Positions 7,866 through 16,460 of a DNA stretch of 64,000 nt are shown piece after piece. The DNA is from Fen-1258 sp964441505 (GTDB lineage: Bacteria; Bacteroidota; Ignavibacteria; Ignavibacteriales; Melioribacteraceae). The position numbers and the translations under genes are program-made. Position 1 is the stretch's first letter. Each line of letters begins with the position of its first letter. The DNA lies in assembly GCA_964441505.1 (NCBI GenBank), contig CAYTUV010000004.1, forward strand, positions 1 to 64,000, written 5' to 3'. The notes below the pieces were generated by a model that worked only from the letters and a program-made list of their open reading frames with translations, made no database searches and had not been told where the DNA came from.

Positions 7866-10823
7866 TTAATATTCCAATCTGAGACCTAAACGAATCTGCC
7901 GCGGCGGTCCCCAGAAGTTTGGATTAGTCATTAAGTATCCGTTAGCTACCTGCTGGTATTGTTGGTAGTAATCAATATTTATTGCTCTGTACATTTCAGT
8001 ATATCCTGCTTGGTTAACAAGCTGTCCGCTTAACTGTGGATTACTTATATAACCATCATCAGTATTAGACCCGGTTCTCAGGAATACATTTTCAACATTC
8101 TTTTTATCAAAGAGATTGATAACAAATAAGTAAACATTCAGTTTTAATTTATCGAACAGATGAATTGTTTTGTCTACACGAAGATCAACCTGAAACGTAG
8201 ATGGGGTTATAGAAGCGTTTAAAGCCTCAACCGGGACTCTACCTCTCGGATTTCCTTCAAGATCTGCGGCACCAACACCACGTGTAAATGGATGACCGCT
8301 TGAAAATCTCATCAGCAGTGAAGCGCCAAATTCTTGAAGAAGTGATGGACCATCATTTACACCAAAATGGTAATCAACATTGATACTTCCTCTGAGTGCA
8401 TTATTAAAAACAAGAGGCGACACATAATTTGGTAAAAATGTTACGCCTTCTGCACCGGCAACCATACCGCTATTTGAATTCGGGAAAGAACCTGTTCCCT
8501 GTGCGTCCTGGAAGGATAGTGATGCGTTTAGCGCTATTCTACTTGTTCTCCGCATCTGAAATGATAATTCAAATCCTTTGGTCGTTGCAAAATCGCCATT
8601 AGCATAAACCGGATAATTTTTCGTTTGCGACTCTTTGCTTGCGACAACCATCTGATATGTGACCTGATCTTTTATATCTTTATAATATCCGGTGATGTCG
8701 AATGATGCGAAGTCTCCGATCTGTTGTGTGAATCCGATTTCGTATTGGATTGTTTTGGTTGGCTGCAGACTAAACGCAACGGGCTGTGGCAAATAATTTC
8801 CGCCTACCAAGTTACGGGCTGATGCATAGTAGCCCTGATAGATATCTGCTAGACGAGTCTGCTGAACGAATTTTCCATACTGGGCATGAAACATAGTTGC
8901 ATCAGTTACAGGAAATGAAACGCCAATTCTTGGACTTAGATATGCATAGGATGGTACTCTTTTCAAACCTGCTGGAATGATATCGTAATTGCTGCTAAAA
9001 TTAAAAGCGGCATCCGGATAAGTAGGGTCGACAAATTCGTAGGTGTCTGTATTTACATAATCAAACCGTAATCCAAGATTCAGAATAATATCTTCGAAAG
9101 TGATTTTATCCTGGATAAATGCAGACGCAAATACCGGGCGGTGGGGACCGAAGAATTCATCATCATTAAGTTCATTGCCTAGCACATCGTAACCGTAATT
9201 ATTCACGCCTCTTGTTTGCATTACCTGTTCAATTGTTTTTGTTCCTCTTGCATTAATGAGTCCTGCCAGAGCAACAGCATTGCCATTCGCCAAACCAAAA
9301 TTTCTCATTGTATACTTTTGATATTCGCCGCCTAATCTGATTGAATGAATTTTATTTGGATCCCAGGAGAAAGTTCCGCTTAGAGTGTAGTTCTCTCTGC
9401 TAAACTTTCCGTAACCTGCTAGCGGGTCACCTGGTTCACTGAAAGCAAACCCATAAACACTAATCTGTTTTGGTCTTGTATACCGGTCTTGAAAATTTGT
9501 AAATCCTACCTGAGCATTGGCTAGACTGTCTCCATAGGCCATGAAATCATCTTTCAAGTAAGGATCATAAAATTTTTGGGATTGCATGAAGTAACCCAAA
9601 GTTATATCGTAATACATATTATCCTTAAGAACGTGTGTAAACTTCATACTGATCGAACCATTCTTCCCGTCTCTCTGTTCAGTCCTGGAACTATTCAACA
9701 TGTTACTTATACTTCCGGCAACCCGATTCGAATTTTGAGGATTAAGAAAAGACTGGTCTGTGTATGTTCCGGCAAAACGAAGTTGTACTGGATTAAGATC
9801 GACAGATATTGTTGAAGAAAAAGTGACAGATCTGTTTTGATTGTCCTTAAGCGGTCCAGCAGGATAAACAAGGTTAATGGAATCCTGTGTTGATGCATCA
9901 CGGTACCAGCCTAAGTTAATACCGGGATAGCGTTGGGGATTTGGATCTCTTTGATAATTATAATTCGCTAGACCGAAAAATTTAATTTTTTCACTGAGAA
10001 GAGGTCCGCTTATTGTTCCGGTTAATTCATCATAACCGTACCAATAAGCACCCAGACGCTGCTTTCCGTCGAATGCTTTATCCTTACTCTTAAAGGTGAT
10101 GTTATCGGTGACATAATCTAACGAGGCTTTAAATTCTCTGCTTCCGGTTCGTAGCTGCTGACGGATAATACCTGCATTCGCTCCGCCATATTCAGCCGTA
10201 TATCCGCCAACCTGAACCTGAACTTCTTCAACTGCATCCTGAACAACTCTGACGGCATTATTACCCGTCATTGGATTTCTTACGTTAATTCCTTCTAAAT
10301 AAAAACCTGTTTCATCAATTCTTCCTCCACGAATGAATACCGTGTTATCCTGAAGAACAACACCAGCCGAAAGTCCAATAATATTATTCATCCCTCGTAC
10401 CGGCAGGTTTTCGATATCCTCCTGCGTTGTAACACGAATCGCATTGGTGTTGCTCTTATTTACCAACTCCCTCTGAGCAACAATCGTGATTTCGTTCATC
10501 GAGACATCCTGAGACGACAATTCGAAATTCAGTTCGGTTGTCAAATCCGAAGAAACTCTTACATTTGTTACAGAGTTTGAAGTGTAGCTGATGAATGAGG
10601 CTTTAACTTCATAAGTGCCTGCAACCAAATTTGATATTACATAATCACCGTTCAAATCGGTGGCGGCACCAAATGAAGTTCCAACAACAATCACATTTGC
10701 ACCAATTAAAGGTTCGCGAGTATTCCTGTCAACTACTCGTCCCTTTATTTTGCCAGTTGATGCAACCGCAACTGATGAGGCAATGAATAGAAGAAAAATA
10801 AATACGGTTAGGATTTTTTGCAT
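7866..10823 (-). CDS. TonB-dependent receptor with CarboxypepD_reg domain
   Basis: A 985-aa outer-membrane receptor. Signal peptide (LTVFIFLLFIASSVAVAS), then a carboxypeptidase-regulatory-like domain (residues about 24-105: GKIKGRVVDRNTREPLIGANV ending VSSDLTTELNF), a plug domain (about 120-230, with NLPVRGMNNIIGLSAGVV and VEEVQVQVGGYTAEYGGANAG), and a 22-strand-type barrel ending in QIRLGLRLEY with an aromatic terminus. It imports or handles an unknown substrate using TonB energy. It begins the operon with the large secreted and PorV-like proteins, a receptor/secreted-protein pairing analogous to SusC-type systems but without a SusD homologue. Start ATG 10823 follows AAGGAGGAAAT. Confidence 0.9.
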   Translation of the reverse strand: MQKILTVFIFLLFIASSVAVASTGKIKGRVVDRNTREPLIGANVIVVGTSFGAATDLNGDYVISNLVAGTYEVKASFISYTSNSVTNVRVSSDLTTELNFELSSQDVSMNEITIVAQRELVNKSNTNAIRVTTQEDIENLPVRGMNNIIGLSAGVVLQDNTVFIRGGRIDETGFYLEGINVRNPMTGNNAVRVVQDAVEEVQVQVGGYTAEYGGANAGIIRQQLRTGSREFKASLDYVTDNITFKSKDKAFDGKQRLGAYWYGYDELTGTISGPLLSEKIKFFGLANYNYQRDPNPQRYPGINLGWYRDASTQDSINLVYPAGPLKDNQNRSVTFSSTISVDLNPVQLRFAGTYTDQSFLNPQNSNRVAGSISNMLNSSRTEQRDGKNGSISMKFTHVLKDNMYYDITLGYFMQSQKFYDPYLKDDFMAYGDSLANAQVGFTNFQDRYTRPKQISVYGFAFSEPGDPLAGYGKFSRENYTLSGTFSWDPNKIHSIRLGGEYQKYTMRNFGLANGNAVALAGLINARGTKTIEQVMQTRGVNNYGYDVLGNELNDDEFFGPHRPVFASAFIQDKITFEDIILNLGLRFDYVNTDTYEFVDPTYPDAAFNFSSNYDIIPAGLKRVPSYAYLSPRIGVSFPVTDATMFHAQYGKFVQQTRLADIYQGYYASARNLVGGNYLPQPVAFSLQPTKTIQYEIGFTQQIGDFASFDITGYYKDIKDQVTYQMVVASKESQTKNYPVYANGDFATTKGFELSFQMRRTSRIALNASLSFQDAQGTGSFPNSNSGMVAGAEGVTFLPNYVSPLVFNNALRGSINVDYHFGVNDGPSLLQEFGASLLMRFSSGHPFTRGVGAADLEGNPRGRVPVEALNASITPSTFQVDLRVDKTIHLFDKLKLNVYLFVINLFDKKNVENVFLRTGSNTDDGYISNPQLSGQLVNQAGYTEMYRAINIDYYQQYQQVANGYLMTNPNFWGPPRQIRLGLRLEY

Positions 10824-10990
10824 ATTTCCTCCTTGACTGATGAATAAATATTTCTTGAGAGTTTATTCTGTCGGCAATTTATAATCAGCGGTAGTACTAT
10901 GAAATGTTTCTGTGGTAAACGGTTTCAGCATTTTTCAAACGGCTGATAGAATGTTTATAAGTACCAACGGCAAAAATAAATTGGCGACCA

Positions 10991-11215
10991 TTAATCGTTT
11001 GCTGTTTTCTTTCTCACTATAATTTTAAACTCGAATACAGTTGAAAGATTCAGCAGACCAATCAGAATTAATATCGCTCCAACCATTGCAGCCAGACCAA
11101 GCATTCGCAGCCAGTAATCCTGTAAATAATATCCCGTCGTATTCATGATGAAATTGAAGGGGATAAACAATAACAGCCCGATAAGTATTAACAAATAGAT
11201 AGTACGCTTTTTCAT
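10991..11215 (-). CDS. Small two-helix membrane protein
   Basis: A 74-aa protein starting at ATG 11215, preceded by AAGGAGTG. The in-frame GTG six bases earlier lies inside that ribosome-binding site and is not used. Two hydrophobic helices (YLLILIGLLLFIPFNFI and LGLAAMVGAILILIGLLNL) are separated by a polar stretch with aromatic residues, and the C-terminus is basic. No family was recognised. It lies 167 bp upstream of the TonB receptor on the same strand and may be co-transcribed. The strong ribosome-binding site and clean membrane topology argue that it is real. Confidence 0.6.
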   Translation of the reverse strand: MKKRTIYLLILIGLLLFIPFNFIMNTTGYYLQDYWLRMLGLAAMVGAILILIGLLNLSTVFEFKIIVRKKTAND

Positions 11216-11417
11216 AGGCACTCCTTAAGCAATCGCTTCTCCATATCTTCGAAGAGTATTTTCGATAAATATATTTTTATATAATCTATAGCCTAGTATG
11301 CGAGTACATCATGCAGTAAGGTTAAATACTTACATCTGATAAGACGCATATAATTTTAAAAGTATCAGTGTATTAATTCGTGCCTACCACATTAGGCTAT
11401 AGGCCGCTTATCTAATT

Positions 11418-11433
11418 ATTTAACCGGTTAAAT
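11418..11433. promoter_or_regulatory. Perfect 16-bp palindrome upstream of LytS-type kinase gene
   Basis: ATTTAACCGGTTAAAT is an exact palindrome in the 256-bp divergent region between the small membrane protein and the kinase gene, 38 bases before the GTG at 11472. Position and symmetry suit a dimeric regulator operator; this is inference only. Confidence 0.35.
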
Positions 11434-11471
11434 TTTAGGTGATAATTTTTTCAAAAGAATTGCGATATTAA

Positions 11472-12620
11472 GTGCAGAGTATTTTGGTCATAACTTGCGG
11501 AAGATTCGTATTGAGCAGAAAAAGCATTAATGATTTTCTCAGAGAACAATTTGTTGAAAGGGATTACCCTTCCTTCCACCTTATCAACTCACTTGGGTGG
11601 TTAGTATTAATTGCCGCCGATTCTCTTGTTGTAAGCCCCAAGGAGGTTTTTAGAAATTTTACTTCTTTTGGAAATAATAGCCTGCAATGGATAAGTGGTT
11701 ATTTAATCACAATCTATATCCGAACTATATATTTGAAGTACCGGTACCGCACAAAATCAATTCAGAACACAATTCTATATCTTCTCATAATCTCAACTCT
11801 CTCGTCAATACTTTTTTATATCACTGCTCATTTGATTGGTACACTTTTTAATTACAGTCTGATAGATGGCTATCTGCAAAATGTTTTTTCATTGAATTAT
11901 TTTGCATCGCGAATGACGCAGATACTTCCTCTAATGACTACCTGGAGTTTGCTCTATTTTGGAATTAAGTTCTGGATGGATTTGTCTGCGGAGAAGGAAC
12001 GGGCGGAGAAAGCCTCTCTGCTTGCTCAAAGCGCACAGCTTCAAATGCTTCGATATCAGGTTAACCCCCACTTCTTATTCAATTCATTCAGTTCGCTCCG
12101 GGCTCTCATCCGTTCGGACAAATATAAAGCCGAAGAGATGATTAGCAAGTTGTCTGACTTTTACAGATACACGCTAACTGTAAAGAGTGAATCGGAGATA
12201 CTGTTAATCAAGGAAGTTGAAGCAATATCAAATTATGCCGAGATAGAAAAAATACGTTTTGAAGATAAAATTAATCTCGAATTCAGCATTGATCCTGCCG
12301 CACAAGATTACCCCATACCAAGTTTTATCATTCATCCTCTGGTTGAGAACGCAATTAAGTATGGAATGCAAACGAGTCCGCTCCCATTACAAATTAAAAT
12401 TCTTGCAGAAGTTAAGAAGTATGGCCTCTCAGTAAGTGTGTTGAATTCGGGCAAATGGATTCCGGCGGGTACAAATTCACATTACTACGGAACCGGGACG
12501 GGGTTGTCAAACATCAAAAGGAGGTTGGAATTTTCTTATCCAGGCAAACATAAGTTTGAGATCTCGGAAAAAGATGGTTTTGTAATTGTAAAATTTGAGA
12601 TATACAGGGAGTCAAGATGA
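11472..12620 (+). CDS. LytS-like membrane histidine kinase
   Basis: A kinase of up to 382 aa. The N-terminal half has four hydrophobic helices (for example SLGWLVLIAADSLVV and TIYLLIISTLSSILFYITAHLIG). The cytoplasmic part has the phospho-acceptor motif YQVNPHFLFNSFSSLRALI and an ATPase domain with HPLVENAIKYGM and GTGLSNIKRRLEF. The family phosphorylates LytTR regulators, and such a regulator follows with a four-base ATGA overlap. The start is uncertain: GTG 11472 gives the longest form, but TTG 11511 has a better GGAAG site and removes an unconvincing N-terminus. A perfect palindrome lies upstream at 11418-11433. Confidence 0.85.
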   Translation: MQSILVITCGRFVLSRKSINDFLREQFVERDYPSFHLINSLGWLVLIAADSLVVSPKEVFRNFTSFGNNSLQWISGYLITIYIRTIYLKYRYRTKSIQNTILYLLIISTLSSILFYITAHLIGTLFNYSLIDGYLQNVFSLNYFASRMTQILPLMTTWSLLYFGIKFWMDLSAEKERAEKASLLAQSAQLQMLRYQVNPHFLFNSFSSLRALIRSDKYKAEEMISKLSDFYRYTLTVKSESEILLIKEVEAISNYAEIEKIRFEDKINLEFSIDPAAQDYPIPSFIIHPLVENAIKYGMQTSPLPLQIKILAEVKKYGLSVSVLNSGKWIPAGTNSHYYGTGTGLSNIKRRLEFSYPGKHKFEISEKDGFVIVKFEIYRESR

Positions 12621-13342
12621 ATAAGATTTACAAAGTAGTAATTGTAGATGATGAGAAACTGGCCCGCGATGACCTTAAAGCGCTTCTTAAAGAGTTTTCT
12701 GAAATTGATATTGTCGGCGAAGCAGATAATGTTGGTGATGCTAAGGTTCTAATTGACCGTCTGTCACCGGATCTGATTTTCCTTGACATTCAGATGCCCG
12801 GAAAATCGGGCTTCGATCTTTTATCTGAGGTTAAAACCGAGGCGGAGATTATATTTGTAACCGCTTACGACGAATACGCCATTAAGGCATTTGAGGTAAA
12901 CGCGCAGGATTATCTTCTGAAACCGGTTAATAAGGAAAGGCTTGCCCTTGCAATTGAGCATCTTGCATCGGATGATGGTCCGCCGCTGGAATATTTCAGA
13001 AAGATCAATTACGATGACAATATTTTTTTAATGATTAACAACAATTATCAATTTGTAAAAGTAAGTTCGATAATAAAAATCACGGCAGCAGGTAATTATT
13101 CCGAGATACAAACGAACGGAAAAGCAAAAGGATTGGTTCTTAAATCGATGAAAGAATGGGTATCAAGACTTCCTGCTAATAATTTTATCCGGATTCACCG
13201 CAATGCGATCATTAACCTGGAATTCCTTGATCATATCGAGGATTGGTTTAATTATTCTTATCAGGTCTATCTTAAAGGATTCGAAAAACCGATTATTATG
13301 AGCAGAAGATATGCCGCTCAATTAAAAGAAAGAATGGCATAG
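12617..13342 (+). CDS. LytTR-family response regulator
   Basis: A 241-aa regulator with a CheY-like receiver (residues about 5-120: VVIVDDEKLARDDL, phospho-acceptor in LIFLDIQMPGKSG, conserved T and K in FVTAYDEYAIKAF and YLLKPVNKERL) and a C-terminal LytTR DNA-binding domain (about 140-241: VSSIIKITAAGNYSEI ... FIRIHRNAIINLEFL). It is the partner of the kinase it overlaps. The next gene, a small secreted HEAT protein, begins about 480 bp downstream beyond a strong terminator, so it has its own promoter and could be a target of this system; that link is inference from position. Confidence 0.92.
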   Translation: MNKIYKVVIVDDEKLARDDLKALLKEFSEIDIVGEADNVGDAKVLIDRLSPDLIFLDIQMPGKSGFDLLSEVKTEAEIIFVTAYDEYAIKAFEVNAQDYLLKPVNKERLALAIEHLASDDGPPLEYFRKINYDDNIFLMINNNYQFVKVSSIIKITAAGNYSEIQTNGKAKGLVLKSMKEWVSRLPANNFIRIHRNAIINLEFLDHIEDWFNYSYQVYLKGFEKPIIMSRRYAAQLKERMA

Positions 13343-13824
13343 GCAAATTTTATTTACTGTTCACACGCTACTCAGAATAATCATCAGTCTCTATTACCTT
13401 TCAATTCAGATTTTCACCCCTTATCACAAATTTCTTCTGAAATAATTTTTTATTTATCATTTTGCGTTCAAATTTTTTTCATTACAATTAATCAGAATGA
13501 TGGAGTAAAGATTAGAGCGGATCAGCTCGGATAGATAGAGAATAAAAATTTTCCCGTTTTAGCTTCATCATCCCCCCCTCTCTAAAGATACTCTCTCGGT
13601 CTTTAGGGAGGTTTTTTTAATGTGCTATCATCTAGAATTCGGACGAACAATTTCTTGGCCTGATTAAAATATTTTTTTAAGCGGTTTTAATAACTGGCAA
13701 GTGGTAGAACGAAATATTTTTTCAACAGTCCTATATTGTAACAATGGTGAATATCTTTTATCTGATTCAGAAACCTTATAGATGGTTTGTTCATCGAAAT
13801 CATAATAACTCTATAGGAGGAAAT
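13343..13824. other. 482-bp intergenic region
   Basis: AT-rich DNA between the LytTR regulator and the HEAT-repeat gene. It contains the strong terminator at 13577-13618, which lies about 235 bases beyond the regulator stop codon, leaving either a long 3' untranslated region or room for a short transcript. An in-frame extension of the HEAT gene to ATG 13744 has no ribosome-binding site. No tRNA or recognisable riboswitch was seen. Confidence 0.5.
13577..13618 (+). terminator. Strong Rho-independent terminator
   Basis: A 12-bp stem CCTCTCTAAAGA (13577-13588) with TCTTTAGGGAGG (13600-13611), one G-U pair, an 11-nt loop and a run of seven T at 13612-13618. It ends transcription from the LytS/LytTR operon or a small transcript between. 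Confidence 0.85.
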
Positions 13825-14286
13825 ATGAAAACGAAAACATTAATTCTCTCTGCATTCTTTTTTCTGTTTCTAATGGCAGCAAGTGTTTTTCCTCAGGTCG
13901 GCAATCCAGGCGAAGTAGATGATGCCCATAAAATTGTTTATAAAAATCCTCTCAAAGGTTTATACTGCAATAATGAGGATGTCCGGCTTGATTGTGCTTT
14001 TGTTCTCGGAGAACTAAAGTACAAGAAAGCGGTCATTCCTTTAATGAGAATGTTGAGAGAGGATCCTTCCGAAGCAGTTCGTATTGTGGCTGCTCAGTCA
14101 CTTATTAAGATTGGAGACCCGCAAGGTGTTTATCTTGTAAGTAGAACAAAGGAATTTAATGACTTTGCGAAAGTCAGAAAATATGCCGAAAAATTTTACA
14201 ATACTTACGTGTATGAACAATCTGTGGCCAAGAATAAAGAAAGTTTTGCAGAAGATATTTTAGCCGCAATGGAAGCCGAGAAATAA
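13825..14286 (+). CDS. Small secreted HEAT-repeat protein
   Basis: A 153-aa protein from ATG 13825, with AGGAGG six bases upstream. The signal peptide (TLILSAFFFLFLMAASVFPQ) is followed by a region with HEAT/Armadillo-like helical repeats: NNEDVRLDCAFVLGELKYKK then PSEAVRIVAAQSLIKIGD. Such repeats bind protein partners, so an adaptor role in the periplasm is plausible, but no specific function is known. It follows a two-component system, as does the comparable small secreted helical protein at 60025-60453. No terminator was seen after it. Confidence 0.75.
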   Translation: MKTKTLILSAFFFLFLMAASVFPQVGNPGEVDDAHKIVYKNPLKGLYCNNEDVRLDCAFVLGELKYKKAVIPLMRMLREDPSEAVRIVAAQSLIKIGDPQGVYLVSRTKEFNDFAKVRKYAEKFYNTYVYEQSVAKNKESFAEDILAAMEAEK

Positions 14287-14694
14287 TCTGCTCTTTAGAA
14301 TGGTGTCAAATCTGTAGATGAAAATTCATTGACTTGGAGAGGAATGCTATATTCCCCTCCAGGTCTCATATCAACCGTCCCCCTAGTTAATACTGTCTGT
14401 TTGTTTTGTAGATTGCCAAAAGAAAAATTTGTTGTTGCACCTGCTGATTGTGACGCAACAAATTAATTGCTATTTTGCATGTGAGTTTTGGATAAGAACA
14501 CTCATAAACGAAGAATTCTGTGTTTTTTCCCTCTTTTTTTTTCTCGAAATTGACCTGGCACAACCAATCTTCTTCTACTTTGCTCAATTACTGATGCAAA
14601 AAACCGATGTGGACAACAAGTCAAAAGCATTGCAAGACTAATTAGTACTACAAAAATATTTTTAAATCATACTGGAAAACGGAATAAAAAATAA
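14287..14694. other. 408-bp intergenic region before the ABC-F gene
   Basis: Region upstream of the ABC-F ATPase. It holds a short inverted repeat TTGTTGC (14432-14438) with GCAACAA (14455-14461) and poly-pyrimidine runs near 14520-14560. Reading frames of 66-70 codons exist on both strands but look like chance: they have no ribosome-binding sites and no recognisable domain. Leader-mediated control of ABC-F genes is known in other bacteria, but no leader peptide could be established here. Confidence 0.35.
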
Positions 14695-16326
14695 ATGATA
14701 AGCACAAGTAATATAACACTACGATTTGGCAAACGGACGTTATTTGAGGAGGTGAATCTAAAATTTACACCGGGTAACTGTTACGGTATTATTGGTGCCA
14801 ATGGCTCAGGTAAATCAACATTTATCAAAATACTTTCAGGTGAAATTGAGCAAAGCTCCGGAGATGTAATTATCACCCCGGGAGAAAGGCTTACAACTTT
14901 GAAGCAAAATCAGTTTGAGTATGATGAATACCGGGTATTAAAAACTGTAATGATGGGGCATCAAAAACTTTTCACTATTATGGAAGAGCGGGACTTACTA
15001 TATGCCAAATCCGTATTTAGTGATGCAGATGGCATAAGAGCAGCTGAACTTGAGGGAGAATTTGGTGAGTTGTACGGCTGGGAGGCTGAATCTGAAGCAG
15101 CCGAGTTGCTAAGCGGATTGGGCATCAGCGACGAGCGCCATACACAACTAATGAAAAATCTATCCGGAAATGAAAAGGTAAAAGTACTTCTTGCTCAGGC
15201 CCTGTTTGGAAATCCCGATATATTATTGCTGGATGAACCTACAAATCACCTTGATATAATTTCGATTGGGTGGCTGGAAGACTTTCTTGAGAAATTTAAA
15301 AATACTGTGATTGTTATCTCTCATGATAGACATTTTTTGAATCAAGTATGTACTCACATTGCAGATATCGACTATGGCAAAATACAGATGTACACCGGCA
15401 ATTATGATTTTTGGTTGGAGAGCAGTCAGCTTGCGGCAAAACAGGCAAAAGATGCAAACAAAAAGATAGAAGCAAAAAGAGCTGAATTGCAGGAATTTAT
15501 TTTTCGTTTCAGTGCGAATGCATCAAAATCCAAACAGGCAACATCCAGAAAAAAGCAGCTTGAGAATCTTACTCTTGAGGATATCAAACCTTCCTCGCGT
15601 AAAATGCCCTACATTGCTTTTAAGCCTGAGCGTGAAGCAGGGAACAATCTTCTTGAAATAATAAACTTGACAAAATATTACGGCGAAGAAATTTTGTTGA
15701 ATGATCTTATATTCAAAGTTGAGAAGGGTGATAAAATCGCTTTTGTGGGCCCGAATGATTTAATCAAGACAACTTTGTTTAACATTCTTACAAATAAGGA
15801 GAAGCCTGACGAAGGGAGTTTTTTATGGGGAGCTACAACTAAGCTCGCGTATTTCCCAAAAGATAATGCCGATTTTTTCAATGTCGATTTGAATCTCATC
15901 GACTGGTTGCGACAATACTCGGTGGAGAAAGAGGAAACTTATATTCGCGGATTTCTTGGAAGAATGCTTTTCAGCGGTGAAGAAACTTTAAAGAAAGCGA
16001 GTGTTCTTTCGGGCGGCGAACGTGTACGCTGCCTTCTTGCAAAAATGATGCTGACAGGCGCAAATGTTCTTATCCTTGACGAACCAACCAATCACCTTGA
16101 CCTTGAAGCAATCTCTGCACTGAATAATAGCTTAATCGATTTTCCAGGCACAATACTTTTTAGTTCGCATGATCATCAGTTCATACATACAATTGCAAAT
16201 AGAATCGTAGAAATTATTCCAACAGGAATTATCGATAAGCGAATGACCTTTGACGAGTACTTGAAAGATGATGAAATTAAAAAGATTCATTTAGATGTGT
16301 ATCACGCATCCGCAATAAATCTCTGA
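14695..16326 (+). CDS. ABC-F family ATPase, YbiT/YkpA-like
   Basis: A 543-aa soluble protein with two ATP-binding cassettes and no membrane segments, the arrangement of ABC-F ribosome-associated translation factors. Cassette 1: Walker A GANGSGKS (residue 34 on), signature LSGNE (156), Walker B with LDEPTNHLD. The linker (about 240-310) has the charged coiled-coil and the block RFSANASKSKQATSRKKQLE. Cassette 2: Walker A is degenerate (GPNDLIKT at 352), signature LSGGE (438), second LDEPTNHLD. The two weakened motifs, LSGNE and GPNDLIKT, belong to the same composite ATP site. I recall similar degeneration in Bacillus YkpA, so this may be a subfamily trait rather than decay. Whether it confers resistance or assists translation generally cannot be read from sequence. 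Confidence 0.88.
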   Translation: MISTSNITLRFGKRTLFEEVNLKFTPGNCYGIIGANGSGKSTFIKILSGEIEQSSGDVIITPGERLTTLKQNQFEYDEYRVLKTVMMGHQKLFTIMEERDLLYAKSVFSDADGIRAAELEGEFGELYGWEAESEAAELLSGLGISDERHTQLMKNLSGNEKVKVLLAQALFGNPDILLLDEPTNHLDIISIGWLEDFLEKFKNTVIVISHDRHFLNQVCTHIADIDYGKIQMYTGNYDFWLESSQLAAKQAKDANKKIEAKRAELQEFIFRFSANASKSKQATSRKKQLENLTLEDIKPSSRKMPYIAFKPEREAGNNLLEIINLTKYYGEEILLNDLIFKVEKGDKIAFVGPNDLIKTTLFNILTNKEKPDEGSFLWGATTKLAYFPKDNADFFNVDLNLIDWLRQYSVEKEETYIRGFLGRMLFSGEETLKKASVLSGGERVRCLLAKMMLTGANVLILDEPTNHLDLEAISALNNSLIDFPGTILFSSHDHQFIHTIANRIVEIIPTGIIDKRMTFDEYLKDDEIKKIHLDVYHASAINL

Positions 16327-16460
16327 GGATGGTTAGGGGATTTTGTAAGAATATCTTTAACAAAGCCTTCGGTGAGTTTCATATTGTGCTAATTTTCTTT
16401 AAGTACGATAGCGACATGTAACCCCTTATTGATGTTTTGACGGTTGCCGGATTCAAACTG

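Noticed and set aside
13690..13730. Sigma-54-like CTGGCAAG upstream of the HEAT-repeat gene
   Set aside because: No acceptable -12 box at the right distance.
14387..14641. 66- and 70-codon frames before the ABC-F gene
   Set aside because: Overlapping on opposite strands, no ribosome-binding site, no recognisable family; a leader peptide could not be argued.
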